Below, one piece after another: positions 6,281 through 13,528 of a stretch of 14,006 nucleotides of DNA. Numbering within the stretch: position 1 is the first letter of the stretch; every line of letters begins with the position of its first letter. Origin of the DNA: an uncultured Clostridium sp. (GTDB lineage Bacteria; Bacillota; Clostridia; TANB77; CAG-508); assembly GCA_946497905.1 (NCBI GenBank), contig CAMMMI010000045.1:1-14006 (forward strand), written 5' to 3'. The translations under genes were made by a program, and so were the position numbers. Below the pieces are notes generated by a model, which searched no databases, had not been told where the DNA came from, and was given only the letters and a program-made list of their open reading frames with translations.

Positions 6281-6340
6281 ATGAGTACAATCGCGTCTAT
6301 CTCTACGGCTCCTCGGAATTGGGGGAATAGGGATAATTAG
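6281..6340 (+). other. 19-codon ORF encoding the out-of-frame MnmE N-terminus
   Basis: An ATG with a strong GGGAGGT (6267-6273) opens a reading frame of 19 codons that ends with TAG at 6338-6340. Its first 11 residues, MSTIASISTAP, match the conserved start of MnmE. After that the frame leaves the family sequence, while the +1 frame continues it as GIGGIGIIRMSG. The TAG is one base upstream of an in-frame ATG (6342) of the main MnmE frame, so termination-reinitiation is possible. Confidence 0.75.
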
Positions 6341-7652
6341 AATGAGTGGAAAAGATACATTTAAAATATTAGATAAAATATTTGAACAAAAGAATAAACA
6401 AGACATAAAAGATATAAAAGGATATACAATGAAATATGGTCATATTGTAAATAATAACGAAATAATAGATGAAGTATTAGTTTCGTATTTTAAAGCACCT
6501 AAAAGTTATACAACAGAAGATATGTGTGAAATAAATTCTCATGGTGGAAATATCGTAGTTAAAAAAATATTAGAATTATGTTTAAAAAATGGGGCAGAAC
6601 TTGCAGAACCAGGGGAATTTACTAAAAGAGCATTTTTAAATGGAAGAATAGATTTATTGCAAGCAGAATCAGTTATAGATGTAATAAATGCTAAATCAGA
6701 AAGGGAAATGCAAACAGGAATAAAGCAATTAGAAGGTTTTTTATCAAAAGAAATTGGAGAAATAAAGCAAGAAATATTAGATGTCATGGTTAATATAGAA
6801 GTTGCTATAGATTATCCAGAATATGATGTAGATGATGTAACAAATAATCAGATTTTAAATATGCTAGATAGTGTTGAAAATAAGCTAATTAAACTAGAAA
6901 AAAGTTTTGATAATGGAAAAATTATAAAAGAAGGCATAAAAACGGCCATTATAGGAAGGCCAAATGCAGGAAAATCATCATTGTTAAACGCAATATTAAA
7001 AGAAGATAGAGCTATAGTAACAGAGATAGAAGGAACTACAAGAGATACAATAGAAGAATTTGTTAATATAAACGGAGTTCCATTAAAATTAATAGATACA
7101 GCAGGAATAAGAACAGCCAAAGACGAAGTAGAAAAAATAGGAATAGAAAAGTCTAGGGAAATAGCCAATACAGCGGATTTAGTAATAGCTATATTTGATA
7201 GTTCAAAGGAATTATCAGAAGAAGATTTAGAAATATTAAAAATAGCGAAAAATAAAAAATCAATAATATTATTAAATAAAACAGATCTACAACCAATATT
7301 AGATGAAAACAATGAGAGATTTAAAGAATTAGAAAGTAAAGTAATAAAAATATCAGCATTAAATAATACAGGATTAGAAGAATTGTACAAAGAAATATCA
7401 AATTTATTTAATTTAAATCAAATAAATTTAGATAATGACTTAATAATAACAAATGTAAGACATAAAAATTTAATTTGTAAAGCAATAAATAATATAAATG
7501 AAGTAAGAAAAACAATTAATAATAAAATGCCATTAGATATAATTGCTATATTTATAAAAAATATTTTGGAAGATTTAGGAAATATAACAGGAGAAGTTGT
7601 AGATGAAAATATAATAAATGAAATTTTTGCAAAGTTTTGTTTAGGAAAATAG
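6281..7652 (+). CDS. mnmE: tRNA modification GTPase MnmE, apparent +1 frameshift near 6314
   Basis: MnmE works with MnmG to place a carboxymethylaminomethyl group on U34 of certain tRNAs. The main frame (6342-7652, 436 aa) holds the rest of the folate-binding N-domain, the helical domain and the inserted G domain. Counted from 6342, G1 is GRPNAGKSS (205-213), G2 GTTRDT (231-236), G3 DTAG (252-255) and G4 NKTD (312-315), with the conserved C-terminal CLGK. The first 11 residues lie in another frame, starting at the ATG 6281 with a strong ribosome binding site. Removing one C near 6314 joins the frames into a full-length 456-aa protein. Either this is a sequencing or assembly error, a real mutation leaving a protein lacking 20 conserved residues, or recoding. 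The ATG at 6342 has only a poor AGGG-like site. Confidence 0.9.
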
Positions 7653-7739
7653 AATGCAAAATAAAGCACTAAAATCAAAAATAAGCGTTTTTTATATAAA
7701 AAACATATAACTTGTTATCTTAAGATAAAAAACTAAAAT

Positions 7740-7770
7740 AAAAGGCTTTATTTTTGAAATAAAGGGTTTT
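7740..7770 (+). terminator. Possible terminator after mnmE
   Basis: CTTTATTT (7746-7753) and AAATAAAG (7757-7764) pair around a 3-nt loop, followed by GGTTTT. Upstream AAAA (7740-7743) can pair with the TTTT (7767-7770). The stem is AT-rich, so it is only a moderate candidate, but its place about 90 bp after the mnmE stop fits. Confidence 0.45.
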
Positions 7771-7805
7771 ATTAAAAAAAGAATTTTTAAAAAATCTTTA
7801 AAGAT

Positions 7806-7814
7806 TGTGGATAA
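7806..7814 (-). promoter_or_regulatory. Isolated DnaA box
   Basis: TGTGGATAA is the exact complement of TTATCCACA. It lies 4 kb from the main origin clusters in the mnmE-mnmG gap and no second perfect box is nearby. It may be a DnaA-titration or regulatory site, or chance in AT-rich DNA. Confidence 0.4.
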
Positions 7815-8094
7815 CTTTATTTAAAAATCAATAAAAACAAAAAAACGAACTTAGTCTACATAATTATTTTAAGAAACTCTAAAATATAAATAAAAATAAA
7901 TTTATTAGTAAATAAGTTTGAAATGCTTACAAAAACTTAGATTGGTAAAATGAGAAAAGAAAACCATTTATTTAACAATAAAAATAAACTAAAAACTTCT
8001 ATAAAACAGCATTTTTAAGTTTCACAAGGAATTAAAAAATGTGGAACAATTGTGGAACATTAAATGGAAAAATATAATTATTAATAAAAAACAT

Positions 8095-8130
8095 AAAGTT
8101 AAAAGTTTAAAATTTCTAACTTATAACTTT
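8095..8130 (+). other. 13-bp stem hairpin upstream of mnmG
   Basis: AAAGTTAAAAGTT (8095-8107) and AACTTATAACTTT (8118-8130) are complementary except for one A/A position, with a 10-nt loop. It ends 51 bp before the mnmG start. It has no following T-tract, so it is not a usual terminator, and may be a leader structure. A TATAAT at 8152-8157 lies downstream but has no good -35 partner and is very close to the ribosome binding site. Confidence 0.4.
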
Positions 8131-8181
8131 AAGATTAAACGTATTTGAAGATATAATATATAGAAAGGAATGTAATAAAAA

Positions 8182-10062
8182 ATGAATTATTATGCAGGAG
8201 ATTATGATGTGGTAGTTGTAGGAGCTGGACATGCAGGATGTGAGGCTGGATTGGCAGCAGCTAGATTAGGAATGAAAACACTTATCTTTTCTATAAGTTT
8301 GGAAGCTATAGCAAATATGCCATGTAATCCTCATATAGGTGGTAGTTCTAAAGGACATCTAGTTAGAGAAATAGACGCTCTAGGTGGTGAAATGGGAAAA
8401 AATATAGACAAAACTATGATACAAATAAAAATGCTTAATACTTCAAAAGGACCAGCAGTACATTCATTAAGAGCACAAGCAGACAGAAAAAAATATCAAG
8501 CAGAAATGAAGCATACATTAGAATTGCAACCAAACTTAGAAGTTAAACAAGCAGAAATAGTTAAGATAGAACTAGAAAATGGAAAAGTAAAATCAATTAT
8601 AACAGATGTAGGAGCAGTATATAATGTTAAAACAATTATATTAGCAACTGGTACATATCTAAAAGGAAAAATATTTATAGGGGATTATTCTAAAGAAAGT
8701 GGACCAGATGGAGTAGCAGCTTCTAATAAATTATCAGATTGCTTAAAAGATTTAGGAATTGAATTAACTAGATTTAAAACAGGAACACCAGCAAGAATAA
8801 ATAGAAGAAGTATAGACTTTAGTAAGATGGAAATACAAAAGGGAGATAATGGAATAGAAGCATTTTCTTTTGAAAATCCACCTAAAGAATTTGAACAAGT
8901 TGATTGCTATTTAACTTACACAAATGAAAAAACACACAAAATAATCAAAGAAAATTTACATAGATCACCTTTATATTCAGGAATGATTGAGGGGACAGGG
9001 CCAAGATATTGCCCATCAATAGAAGATAAAGTAGTAAGATTTAGTGAAAAACCTAGACATCAAGCTTTTGTTGAACCAGTAGGATTAGACACAGAAGAAA
9101 TGTATATACAAGGAATGAGCTCATCATTACCAGAAGATGTACAAATAGCTTTATATCGTACAATACCAGGATTAGAGCATGCGGAATTTACAAGACCAGC
9201 ATATGCTATAGAATATGATTGTATAGACCCTTCGAATTTAAAATTAACATTAGAATACAAAGGAATAGAAGGATTATTTATGGCAGGACAAATAAATGGA
9301 ACTTCTGGATATGAAGAAGCAGCAGCCCAAGGGCTAATTGCGGGAATTAATGCAGTAAATAAAATAAAAGGTAATAAACCATTAATATTAGATAGAACAC
9401 AAGCTTATATAGGTGTATTAATAGATGATATAGTAACAAAAGGAACTAATGAGCCATATAGAATGATGACATCTAGAGCAGAATATAGGCTACTATTAAG
9501 ACAAGACAATGCAGATTTAAGATTAACTGAAATAGGACATGATGTAGGACTAATTTCAGAAGAAAGATATAAAAAATTCTTGGACAAAAAAGAAAATATA
9601 GAAAAAGAAATAAAGAGATTAAAAAATATTGTTGTAAAGCCTGGAATAGAAGTTAATGAGTTGTTGAAAAGACGAGGAACATCAGAACTTACAACAGGTG
9701 TAAAATTATCAGATTTATTAAAAAGAACAGAAATAGACTATGATTGTTTACAAATTGTGGATAAAGACAGACCAAATCTAACAAAACAAGAAAAAGAAGA
9801 AGTAGAAATACAAATAAAATATGAAGGATATATAAAACTACAAGAAGCACAAGTAGAAAAATTTAAAAAATTAGAAAGTAAATTACTATCAGAAGATATA
9901 GATTATGAAAAAATTAATGGAATTAGCCTAGAAGGAAGGCAAAAGTTAAATAAAACAAAACCACGCTCAGTAGGACAAGCTTCTAGAATATCAGGTGTTT
10001 CGCCAGCTGACATATCAGTTCTATTAGTATATTTACAACAAAAAAATAGTAAAAAGGAATGA
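8182..10062 (+). CDS. mnmG: tRNA uridine-5-carboxymethylaminomethyl modification enzyme MnmG
   Basis: The 626-aa product has normal length for MnmG (GidA). The N-terminal FAD-binding Rossmann motif is VVVGAGHAGCEA (11-22), followed by the family-specific NMPCNPHIGGSSKGHLVREIDALGG block. The middle has GTGPRYCPSIEDKVVRF with a conserved cysteine, and GTSGYEEAAAQGLIAGINA. The C-terminal helical domain ends in SRISGVSPADISVLLVYL and contacts MnmE. Together with MnmE it uses FAD, NADH, methylene-THF and glycine or ammonium to modify U34. The ATG follows GAAAGGA (8162-8168) at a slightly long spacing. It lies 10 bp upstream of rsmG and is likely co-transcribed with it. The protein is intact, which argues that the pathway is needed and that the MnmE frameshift is either an error or tolerated. 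Confidence 0.97.
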   Translation: MNYYAGDYDVVVVGAGHAGCEAGLAAARLGMKTLIFSISLEAIANMPCNPHIGGSSKGHLVREIDALGGEMGKNIDKTMIQIKMLNTSKGPAVHSLRAQADRKKYQAEMKHTLELQPNLEVKQAEIVKIELENGKVKSIITDVGAVYNVKTIILATGTYLKGKIFIGDYSKESGPDGVAASNKLSDCLKDLGIELTRFKTGTPARINRRSIDFSKMEIQKGDNGIEAFSFENPPKEFEQVDCYLTYTNEKTHKIIKENLHRSPLYSGMIEGTGPRYCPSIEDKVVRFSEKPRHQAFVEPVGLDTEEMYIQGMSSSLPEDVQIALYRTIPGLEHAEFTRPAYAIEYDCIDPSNLKLTLEYKGIEGLFMAGQINGTSGYEEAAAQGLIAGINAVNKIKGNKPLILDRTQAYIGVLIDDIVTKGTNEPYRMMTSRAEYRLLLRQDNADLRLTEIGHDVGLISEERYKKFLDKKENIEKEIKRLKNIVVKPGIEVNELLKRRGTSELTTGVKLSDLLKRTEIDYDCLQIVDKDRPNLTKQEKEEVEIQIKYEGYIKLQEAQVEKFKKLESKLLSEDIDYEKINGISLEGRQKLNKTKPRSVGQASRISGVSPADISVLLVYLQQKNSKKE

Positions 10063-10072
10063 GATTTAAAAT

Positions 10073-10792
10073 ATGGAATATAATGTTTTTCAAGAAAAAT
10101 TAAAAAAAGAATGTGAAAAAATGCAAATAGATATAAAAGAAAACCAAATAGAAAAATTTTATATTTATATGAATTTATTGTTGGAATGGAATCAAAAAAT
10201 AAATCTAACAGCAATTACTGACTGTGATGAAATTATAATAAAACACTTTATAGACTCTTTGACGATATGTAAATACCTAAAAAAAGACTCATCAGTAGTA
10301 GATGTAGGAACAGGTGCAGGTTTTCCAGGAATTCCTCTAAAAATTATTAGAGAAGATTTAAATATTATTTTAGTAGATTCTTTGAATAAAAGGATAAGAT
10401 TTTTGGAAGAAATAATAGAAAAATTAGAATTAAAAAAAATAAAAGCTATTCATTCTAGGGCAGAAGAATTTGGTAGGAATATAAAATATAGAGAAAAATT
10501 TGATTATGCAACTTCAAGAGCAGTAGCAAACCTTTCTATTTTGTCTGAATATTTAATGCCATTAGTTAAAATTAAAGGAAAAGTTATTTCAATGAAAGGT
10601 TCTACAATTGATGAAGAATTAGAGGAGAGTAAAAAAGCAATAAATGTTTTAGGAGGAAAAGTATTAGAAATAGATGAATTTAATTTGCCATCTTCTGATA
10701 TAAAAAGAAATGTTGTTATAATAGAAAAAATAAAAAATACACCTAATAAATATCCTAGAAAAGCAGGAACACCAGCTAAAGAACCAATTTAA
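10073..10792 (+). CDS. rsmG: 16S rRNA (guanine527-N7)-methyltransferase RsmG
   Basis: The 239-aa product matches RsmG (GidB) in length and motifs. These are the N-terminal WNQKINLTAI (39-48), HFIDSL (58-63), the SAM-binding VVDVGTGAGFPGIPL (75-89), and a central ATSRAVANLSILSEYLMPLVK. The enzyme methylates G527 in the 530 loop of 16S rRNA, and loss of RsmG is known to give low-level streptomycin resistance. It starts 10 bp after mnmG. The best ribosome binding site, AAAGGA (10053-10058), is 14 nt upstream, so translation may be coupled to mnmG. The C-terminal tail YPRKAGTPAKEPI is typical of the Firmicute family. The palindrome at 10817-11056 follows. Confidence 0.96.
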   Translation: MEYNVFQEKLKKECEKMQIDIKENQIEKFYIYMNLLLEWNQKINLTAITDCDEIIIKHFIDSLTICKYLKKDSSVVDVGTGAGFPGIPLKIIREDLNIILVDSLNKRIRFLEEIIEKLELKKIKAIHSRAEEFGRNIKYREKFDYATSRAVANLSILSEYLMPLVKIKGKVISMKGSTIDEELEESKKAINVLGGKVLEIDEFNLPSSDIKRNVVIIEKIKNTPNKYPRKAGTPAKEPI

Positions 10793-10816
10793 TAAAGTTC
10801 TATAAAATAAAGCACT

Positions 10817-11056
10817 TGTTATAATTCACAGACATATCAAGGATAATAAAAGCAATAAATATAGTATTTTGAATGTGATTGGAGTAATTTTAGAAATTCT
10901 TTATTAATTTTTTGGAAAATGTTCACGTTGAGCGAAGCGAAGACTAAGTGAAAGGATGCCAAAAAATTAATTTAGAATTTCTTGAATTATGTATTGAGCC
11001 GAAAAATACTATATTTATTGCTTTTATTATCCTTGATATGTCTGTGAATTGTAACA
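10817..11056. repeat. 240-bp imperfect palindrome (MITE-like or structured RNA)
   Basis: The outer arms 10817-10870 and 11003-11056 are reverse complements at 53 of 54 positions, beginning TGTTA(T/C)AATTCACAGAC. Inside, 10871-10891 and 10983-11002 do not pair. AGAAATTCT..ATTAATTTTTTGG (10892-10915) then pairs with 10959-10982 except for a TT/TT bubble. Beyond a 6x6 internal loop, TTCAC (10922-10926) pairs with GTGAA (10948-10952), leaving an apex containing GCGAAGC (10932-10938), a sequence known to form a very stable mini-hairpin. No gene lies inside. I see no clear target-site duplication. It fits a MITE-like element, or a long hairpin RNA read from rsmG that could also end its transcript. 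Confidence 0.8.
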
Positions 11057-11092
11057 TAACTCAAAAAAGTTAATAAATTTTTCTGAATTTTA

Positions 11093-11121
11093 TTGACTTT
11101 TTTTTTATATTTTTATATCAT
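11093..11121 (+). promoter_or_regulatory. Predicted parAB promoter
   Basis: TTGACT (11093-11098) and TATCAT (11116-11121) are separated by 17 bp, each with one mismatch to consensus. The start point would be near 11128, giving a leader of about 55 nt to the parA TTG. It lies just to the right of the palindrome, so parAB likely has its own transcript. Confidence 0.62.
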
Positions 11122-11182
11122 ATAAATATAAGATTACAGAAACTAAAAAGTAAATATTAACTAAAGATATGGAGGCGTAAAA

Positions 11183-11971
11183 TTGGGAAAAGTAATATCA
11201 GTAGCAAATCAAAAAGGAGGAGTAGGAAAGACTACAACCACAGTTAATTTAGGTACTTTATTAGCTAAAAAAGGTAAAAAAGTACTACTTATAGATGCAG
11301 ATCCGCAAGGTAATGCAACAAGCGGATTAGGTGTAGAAAAAGAAGTAGAATTTTCTACATATGATATTTTAGTAAATGACACAGAAATGGAAGAAGCAAT
11401 TCAAGATACTATCATAAAAAATCTAAAGGTATGTCCTTCAAATATGAATTTAGCAGGGGCAGAAGTTGAACTTGTTTCTATGATGTCAAGAGAACAAAGA
11501 TTAAAAGAAAAATTAGATGAAATAAAAGAAAAATTTGATTATATTCTAATAGATTGTCCGCCATCATTAGGTTTGATAACATTAAATTCATTTACAGCTT
11601 CAGATAGTGTATTAATACCTGTACAGTGTGAATATTTTGCATTAGAAGGACTAGGACAGTTATTAAACACTATAAATCTTGTAAAGAAACATTTAAACAA
11701 AAACATTTATGTAGAAGGTGCACTTCTTACAATGTATGATATGAGGACAAACCTTTCTAATCAAGTTGTAAAAGAAGTAAAAAAATATTTTAGCAACAAA
11801 GTATATAAAACAGTAATACCAAGAAATGTAAGATTAAGTGAAGCACCAAGCTATGGAATGCCTATAACAGAATATGATCCAAGATCTAAAGGAGCAAAAA
11901 GTTATACAAAATTTGCTAAAGAATTTTTAAAAATTAATGAAGAAGAGAAAAAAGCAAAACATATGATGTAA
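11183..11971 (+). CDS. parA: Chromosome partitioning ATPase ParA (Soj)
   Basis: The 262-aa product is a chromosomal ParA. The deviant Walker A motif KGGVGKTT (11-18) has the signature lysine K11 and catalytic K16. LLIDADPQGNATSG and the Walker B-like ILIDCPPSLGLITL follow, then ALLTMYDMRTNLS and a late VPRNVRLSEAPSYGMP-like block (here IPRNVRLSEAPSYGMP). There is no N-terminal helix-turn-helix, as in Soj. ATP-bound ParA dimers bind DNA non-specifically and are stimulated by ParB, moving origins apart; in Bacillus Soj also regulates DnaA. The start codon is TTG with GGAGG (11171-11175) at 7 nt, and the N-terminus MGKVISVANQKGG fits the family exactly. parB begins 22 bp downstream. Confidence 0.96.
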   Translation: MGKVISVANQKGGVGKTTTTVNLGTLLAKKGKKVLLIDADPQGNATSGLGVEKEVEFSTYDILVNDTEMEEAIQDTIIKNLKVCPSNMNLAGAEVELVSMMSREQRLKEKLDEIKEKFDYILIDCPPSLGLITLNSFTASDSVLIPVQCEYFALEGLGQLLNTINLVKKHLNKNIYVEGALLTMYDMRTNLSNQVVKEVKKYFSNKVYKTVIPRNVRLSEAPSYGMPITEYDPRSKGAKSYTKFAKEFLKINEEEKKAKHMM

Positions 11972-11993
11972 TATAAATTTAGGAGGGGTTATA

Positions 11994-12833
11994 ATGGCTA
12001 AAATGACAGGATTAGGAAAAGGATTAGATGCATTATTTGGACCAGCACCAGAAGAAGAACAAATGCAAGAAAATGATATATTAAAAAATTTAAAAATAAC
12101 AGAGGTAGAACCAAATAGAGAACAGCCAAGAAAAAATTTTGACCAAGAAGCTTTAGAAGAGTTAGCAGAATCTATAAAAGAATATGGTTTAATACAACCA
12201 ATAGTAGTATCAAAAAAAGAAGGATATTATAGTATAATAGCTGGAGAAAGAAGATGGAGAGCATCAAAAATTGCTGGATTAATTGAGATTCCAGCGATTA
12301 TAAGAGAAGATGACGAAAAAATTAATTCAGAAATATCATTAATAGAAAATATGCAAAGAGAAGACTTAAATCCTTATGAAAAAGCAGTAGGAATAAAAAC
12401 ATTAATGGATAAATATGATATGACACAAGAAGAAATAGGAAAGAAAATAGGAAAAAGCAGAAGTACAATAGCAAATACTATAAGAATATTGAATTTAGAG
12501 CCACGTGTGTTGGAAATGGCTAAAGATGGGAAAATTACAGAAGGACATTGTAAAGCATTACTTGCAATAACAGATCCAGAAAAACAATATTTGTCAGCTG
12601 TTCAAATGCTAGAAAGAGGAACTAGTGTAAGGCAAATGGAAAAAAGAGCTAAAATTAAGGAAACAAAAGAAGAACAGCAAAGAAATCATATACTATATAA
12701 AAACATTGAAGACACTTTTCAAGGTTTTTTTGGAACAAAAGTAAAATTAGATCCAGGAAAAAGAAGAGGAAAAATAATAATAGAATATACATGTAATGAT
12801 GATCTAGAAAGGATTTTAGGTTTGATAAAATAA
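11994..12833 (+). CDS. parB: Chromosome partitioning protein ParB (Spo0J)
   Basis: The 279-aa product begins MAKMTGLGKGLDALFG, the N-terminal peptide that contacts ParA. The ParB/Srx CTPase domain spans about 30-125 and contains GERRWRA (84-90) and ENMQREDLNP (118-127), the CTP-binding motifs. A helix-turn-helix follows (about 143-165, MTQEEIGKKIGKSRSTIANTIRIL), which recognises parS, and a C-terminal dimerisation domain (about 235-279). ParB loads at parS, slides as a CTP-locked clamp and recruits SMC. The ATG has AGGAGGGG (11981-11988) upstream. It is co-transcribed with parA. I found no complete parS palindrome in the window (see findings for half-site-like motifs). Confidence 0.96.
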   Translation: MAKMTGLGKGLDALFGPAPEEEQMQENDILKNLKITEVEPNREQPRKNFDQEALEELAESIKEYGLIQPIVVSKKEGYYSIIAGERRWRASKIAGLIEIPAIIREDDEKINSEISLIENMQREDLNPYEKAVGIKTLMDKYDMTQEEIGKKIGKSRSTIANTIRILNLEPRVLEMAKDGKITEGHCKALLAITDPEKQYLSAVQMLERGTSVRQMEKRAKIKETKEEQQRNHILYKNIEDTFQGFFGTKVKLDPGKRRGKIIIEYTCNDDLERILGLIK

Positions 12834-12941
12834 AATCTTGATTTTACATAAAAAGTAAACATAGTAAATAGTAAATCATAAAACTATCATTTTGAGGATT
12901 ATTTATAATTTTAGCTACATATAAGGAAGAGAGATGATAAG

Positions 12942-13463
12942 ATGGAAATGATAATGGATTTTTTAAAATCAGATAATTATTTTATAATTTTATTTTGTTT
13001 AAATATAATTTTATTAGTAGGTTTTTTAACTTTAATAATAAAATTTAGTAAATTAAGTAAAAAATATAAAAATTTTATGCAAAAAATAGGGAATGGAAAA
13101 AATATAGAAGAAGATTTAGAAAACTATATGTATAAATCTGAACGAATAGAAAAACAAAATTTGGAAATATTAAATAATATTAAAAACATAGAAAATGATT
13201 TAGCTAAATGCATTAAAAAGATAGGAATGGTAAGATATAATGCTTTTAGAGATACAGGTAGCAATTTGAGTTTTGCACTAGCATTACTTGATGAAAATAA
13301 TAATGGTGTTGTATTAAATGGAATTTATTCAAGAGAAATGTCAAATATTTATGCAAAACCTGTAGAAAATGGCGTTTCACCTTATACTGTATCAGATGAA
13401 GAAAAAGAAGCTATACAAAAAGCTGTTCAAAGTAATGAAGTATATAGAATAGATAAAGAATAA
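12942..13463 (+). CDS. DUF4446 family membrane-anchored protein
   Basis: The 173-aa product has one hydrophobic segment (about 13-35, YFIILFCLNIILLVGFLTLIIKF) and then a coiled-coil-prone charged stretch (about 36-95). The C-terminal half has the DUF4446 block KIGMVRYNAFRDTGSNLSFALALLD (about 92-116) and GIYSREMSNIYAKPVENG. The function is unknown. The family is regularly found next to parB in Clostridia, which suggests an origin- or envelope-linked role, but this is only an inference from position. GGAAGAGAG (12925-12933) is 8 nt before the ATG at 12942. In-frame ATGs at 12948 and 12954 are alternative starts. It ends shortly before a tandem repeat and the tRNA-Ser promoter. Confidence 0.9.
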   Translation: MEMIMDFLKSDNYFIILFCLNIILLVGFLTLIIKFSKLSKKYKNFMQKIGNGKNIEEDLENYMYKSERIEKQNLEILNNIKNIENDLAKCIKKIGMVRYNAFRDTGSNLSFALALLDENNNGVVLNGIYSREMSNIYAKPVENGVSPYTVSDEEKEAIQKAVQSNEVYRIDKE

Positions 13464-13499
13464 AAATATGAAAAATCGTAAAAAATATGAAAAATCGTA
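13462..13499. repeat. Perfect 19-bp tandem repeat, two copies
   Basis: AAAAATATGAAAAATCGTA occurs at 13462-13480 and again, identically, at 13481-13499. The first copy overlaps the stop codon of the DUF4446 gene and the second abuts the -35 box of the tRNA-Ser promoter. It may act as an A-rich upstream promoter element, or be a recent slippage duplication. Confidence 0.75.
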
Positions 13500-13528
13500 T
13501 TGACAAATGTATTTTTTAATGCTAATAT
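13500..13528 (+). promoter_or_regulatory. tRNA-Ser promoter
   Basis: A perfect TTGACA (13500-13505) is 17 bp from TAATAT (13523-13528), which has an extended TGC (13520-13522) in front. The start point would be near 13535, about 26 nt before the tRNA. The -35 region forms one arm of an 11-bp perfect inverted repeat, TTGACAAATGT (13500-13510) with ACATTTGTCAA (13544-13554). Confidence 0.72.

Larger units (their letters stand above)
7653..8181. other. Non-coding gap between mnmE and mnmG
   Basis: This 529-bp stretch has no credible gene. It holds an 18-bp perfect palindrome (7687-7704), a 14-bp perfect palindrome TTATCTTAAGATAA (7715-7728), and a hairpin at 7746-7764 followed by TTTT that may end mnmE. 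There is also a perfect DnaA box (7806-7814), two direct TGTGGAACA copies (8040-8048, 8051-8059), and a long hairpin (8095-8130) just before mnmG. In most relatives mnmE and mnmG are nearly adjacent, so a gap this size is notable. Confidence 0.6.

Noticed and set aside
6848..7390. Minus-strand open frame of 180 codons inside mnmE
   Set aside because: It mirrors the intact G domain of mnmE, is rich in Ser, Ile and Phe as expected for the antisense of AT-rich coding DNA, and has no recognisable motif.
7950..8018. 22-codon ORF in the mnmE-mnmG gap
   Set aside because: There is no ribosome binding site, it has simple Lys/Asn-rich composition and no family resemblance.
8039..8077. 12-codon ORF with an AAGGA site upstream of mnmG
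   Set aside because: It is too short, consists mostly of the TGTGGAACA direct repeats, and has no feature of a known leader peptide.
8152..8157. TATAAT as an mnmG promoter -10
   Set aside because: There is no acceptable -35 at 16-18 bp, and the implied start point would remove part of the ribosome binding site.
9903..10214. Minus-strand open frame across the mnmG-rsmG junction
   Set aside because: It overlaps two secure genes on the opposite strand and resembles no family. The hydrophobic look is a by-product of A-rich sense codons.
10921..10936. TGTTCACGTTGA-like sequence at the palindrome apex as a parS site
   Set aside because: It lacks one base in the left half and the right half is not symmetric. 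The TTCAC pairs instead with GTGAA further along the hairpin.
12831..12846. TAAAATC/GATTTTA hairpin after parB as a terminator
   Set aside because: The loop is only 2 nt, the stem is AT-rich and there is no T-tract, so the evidence is too weak.
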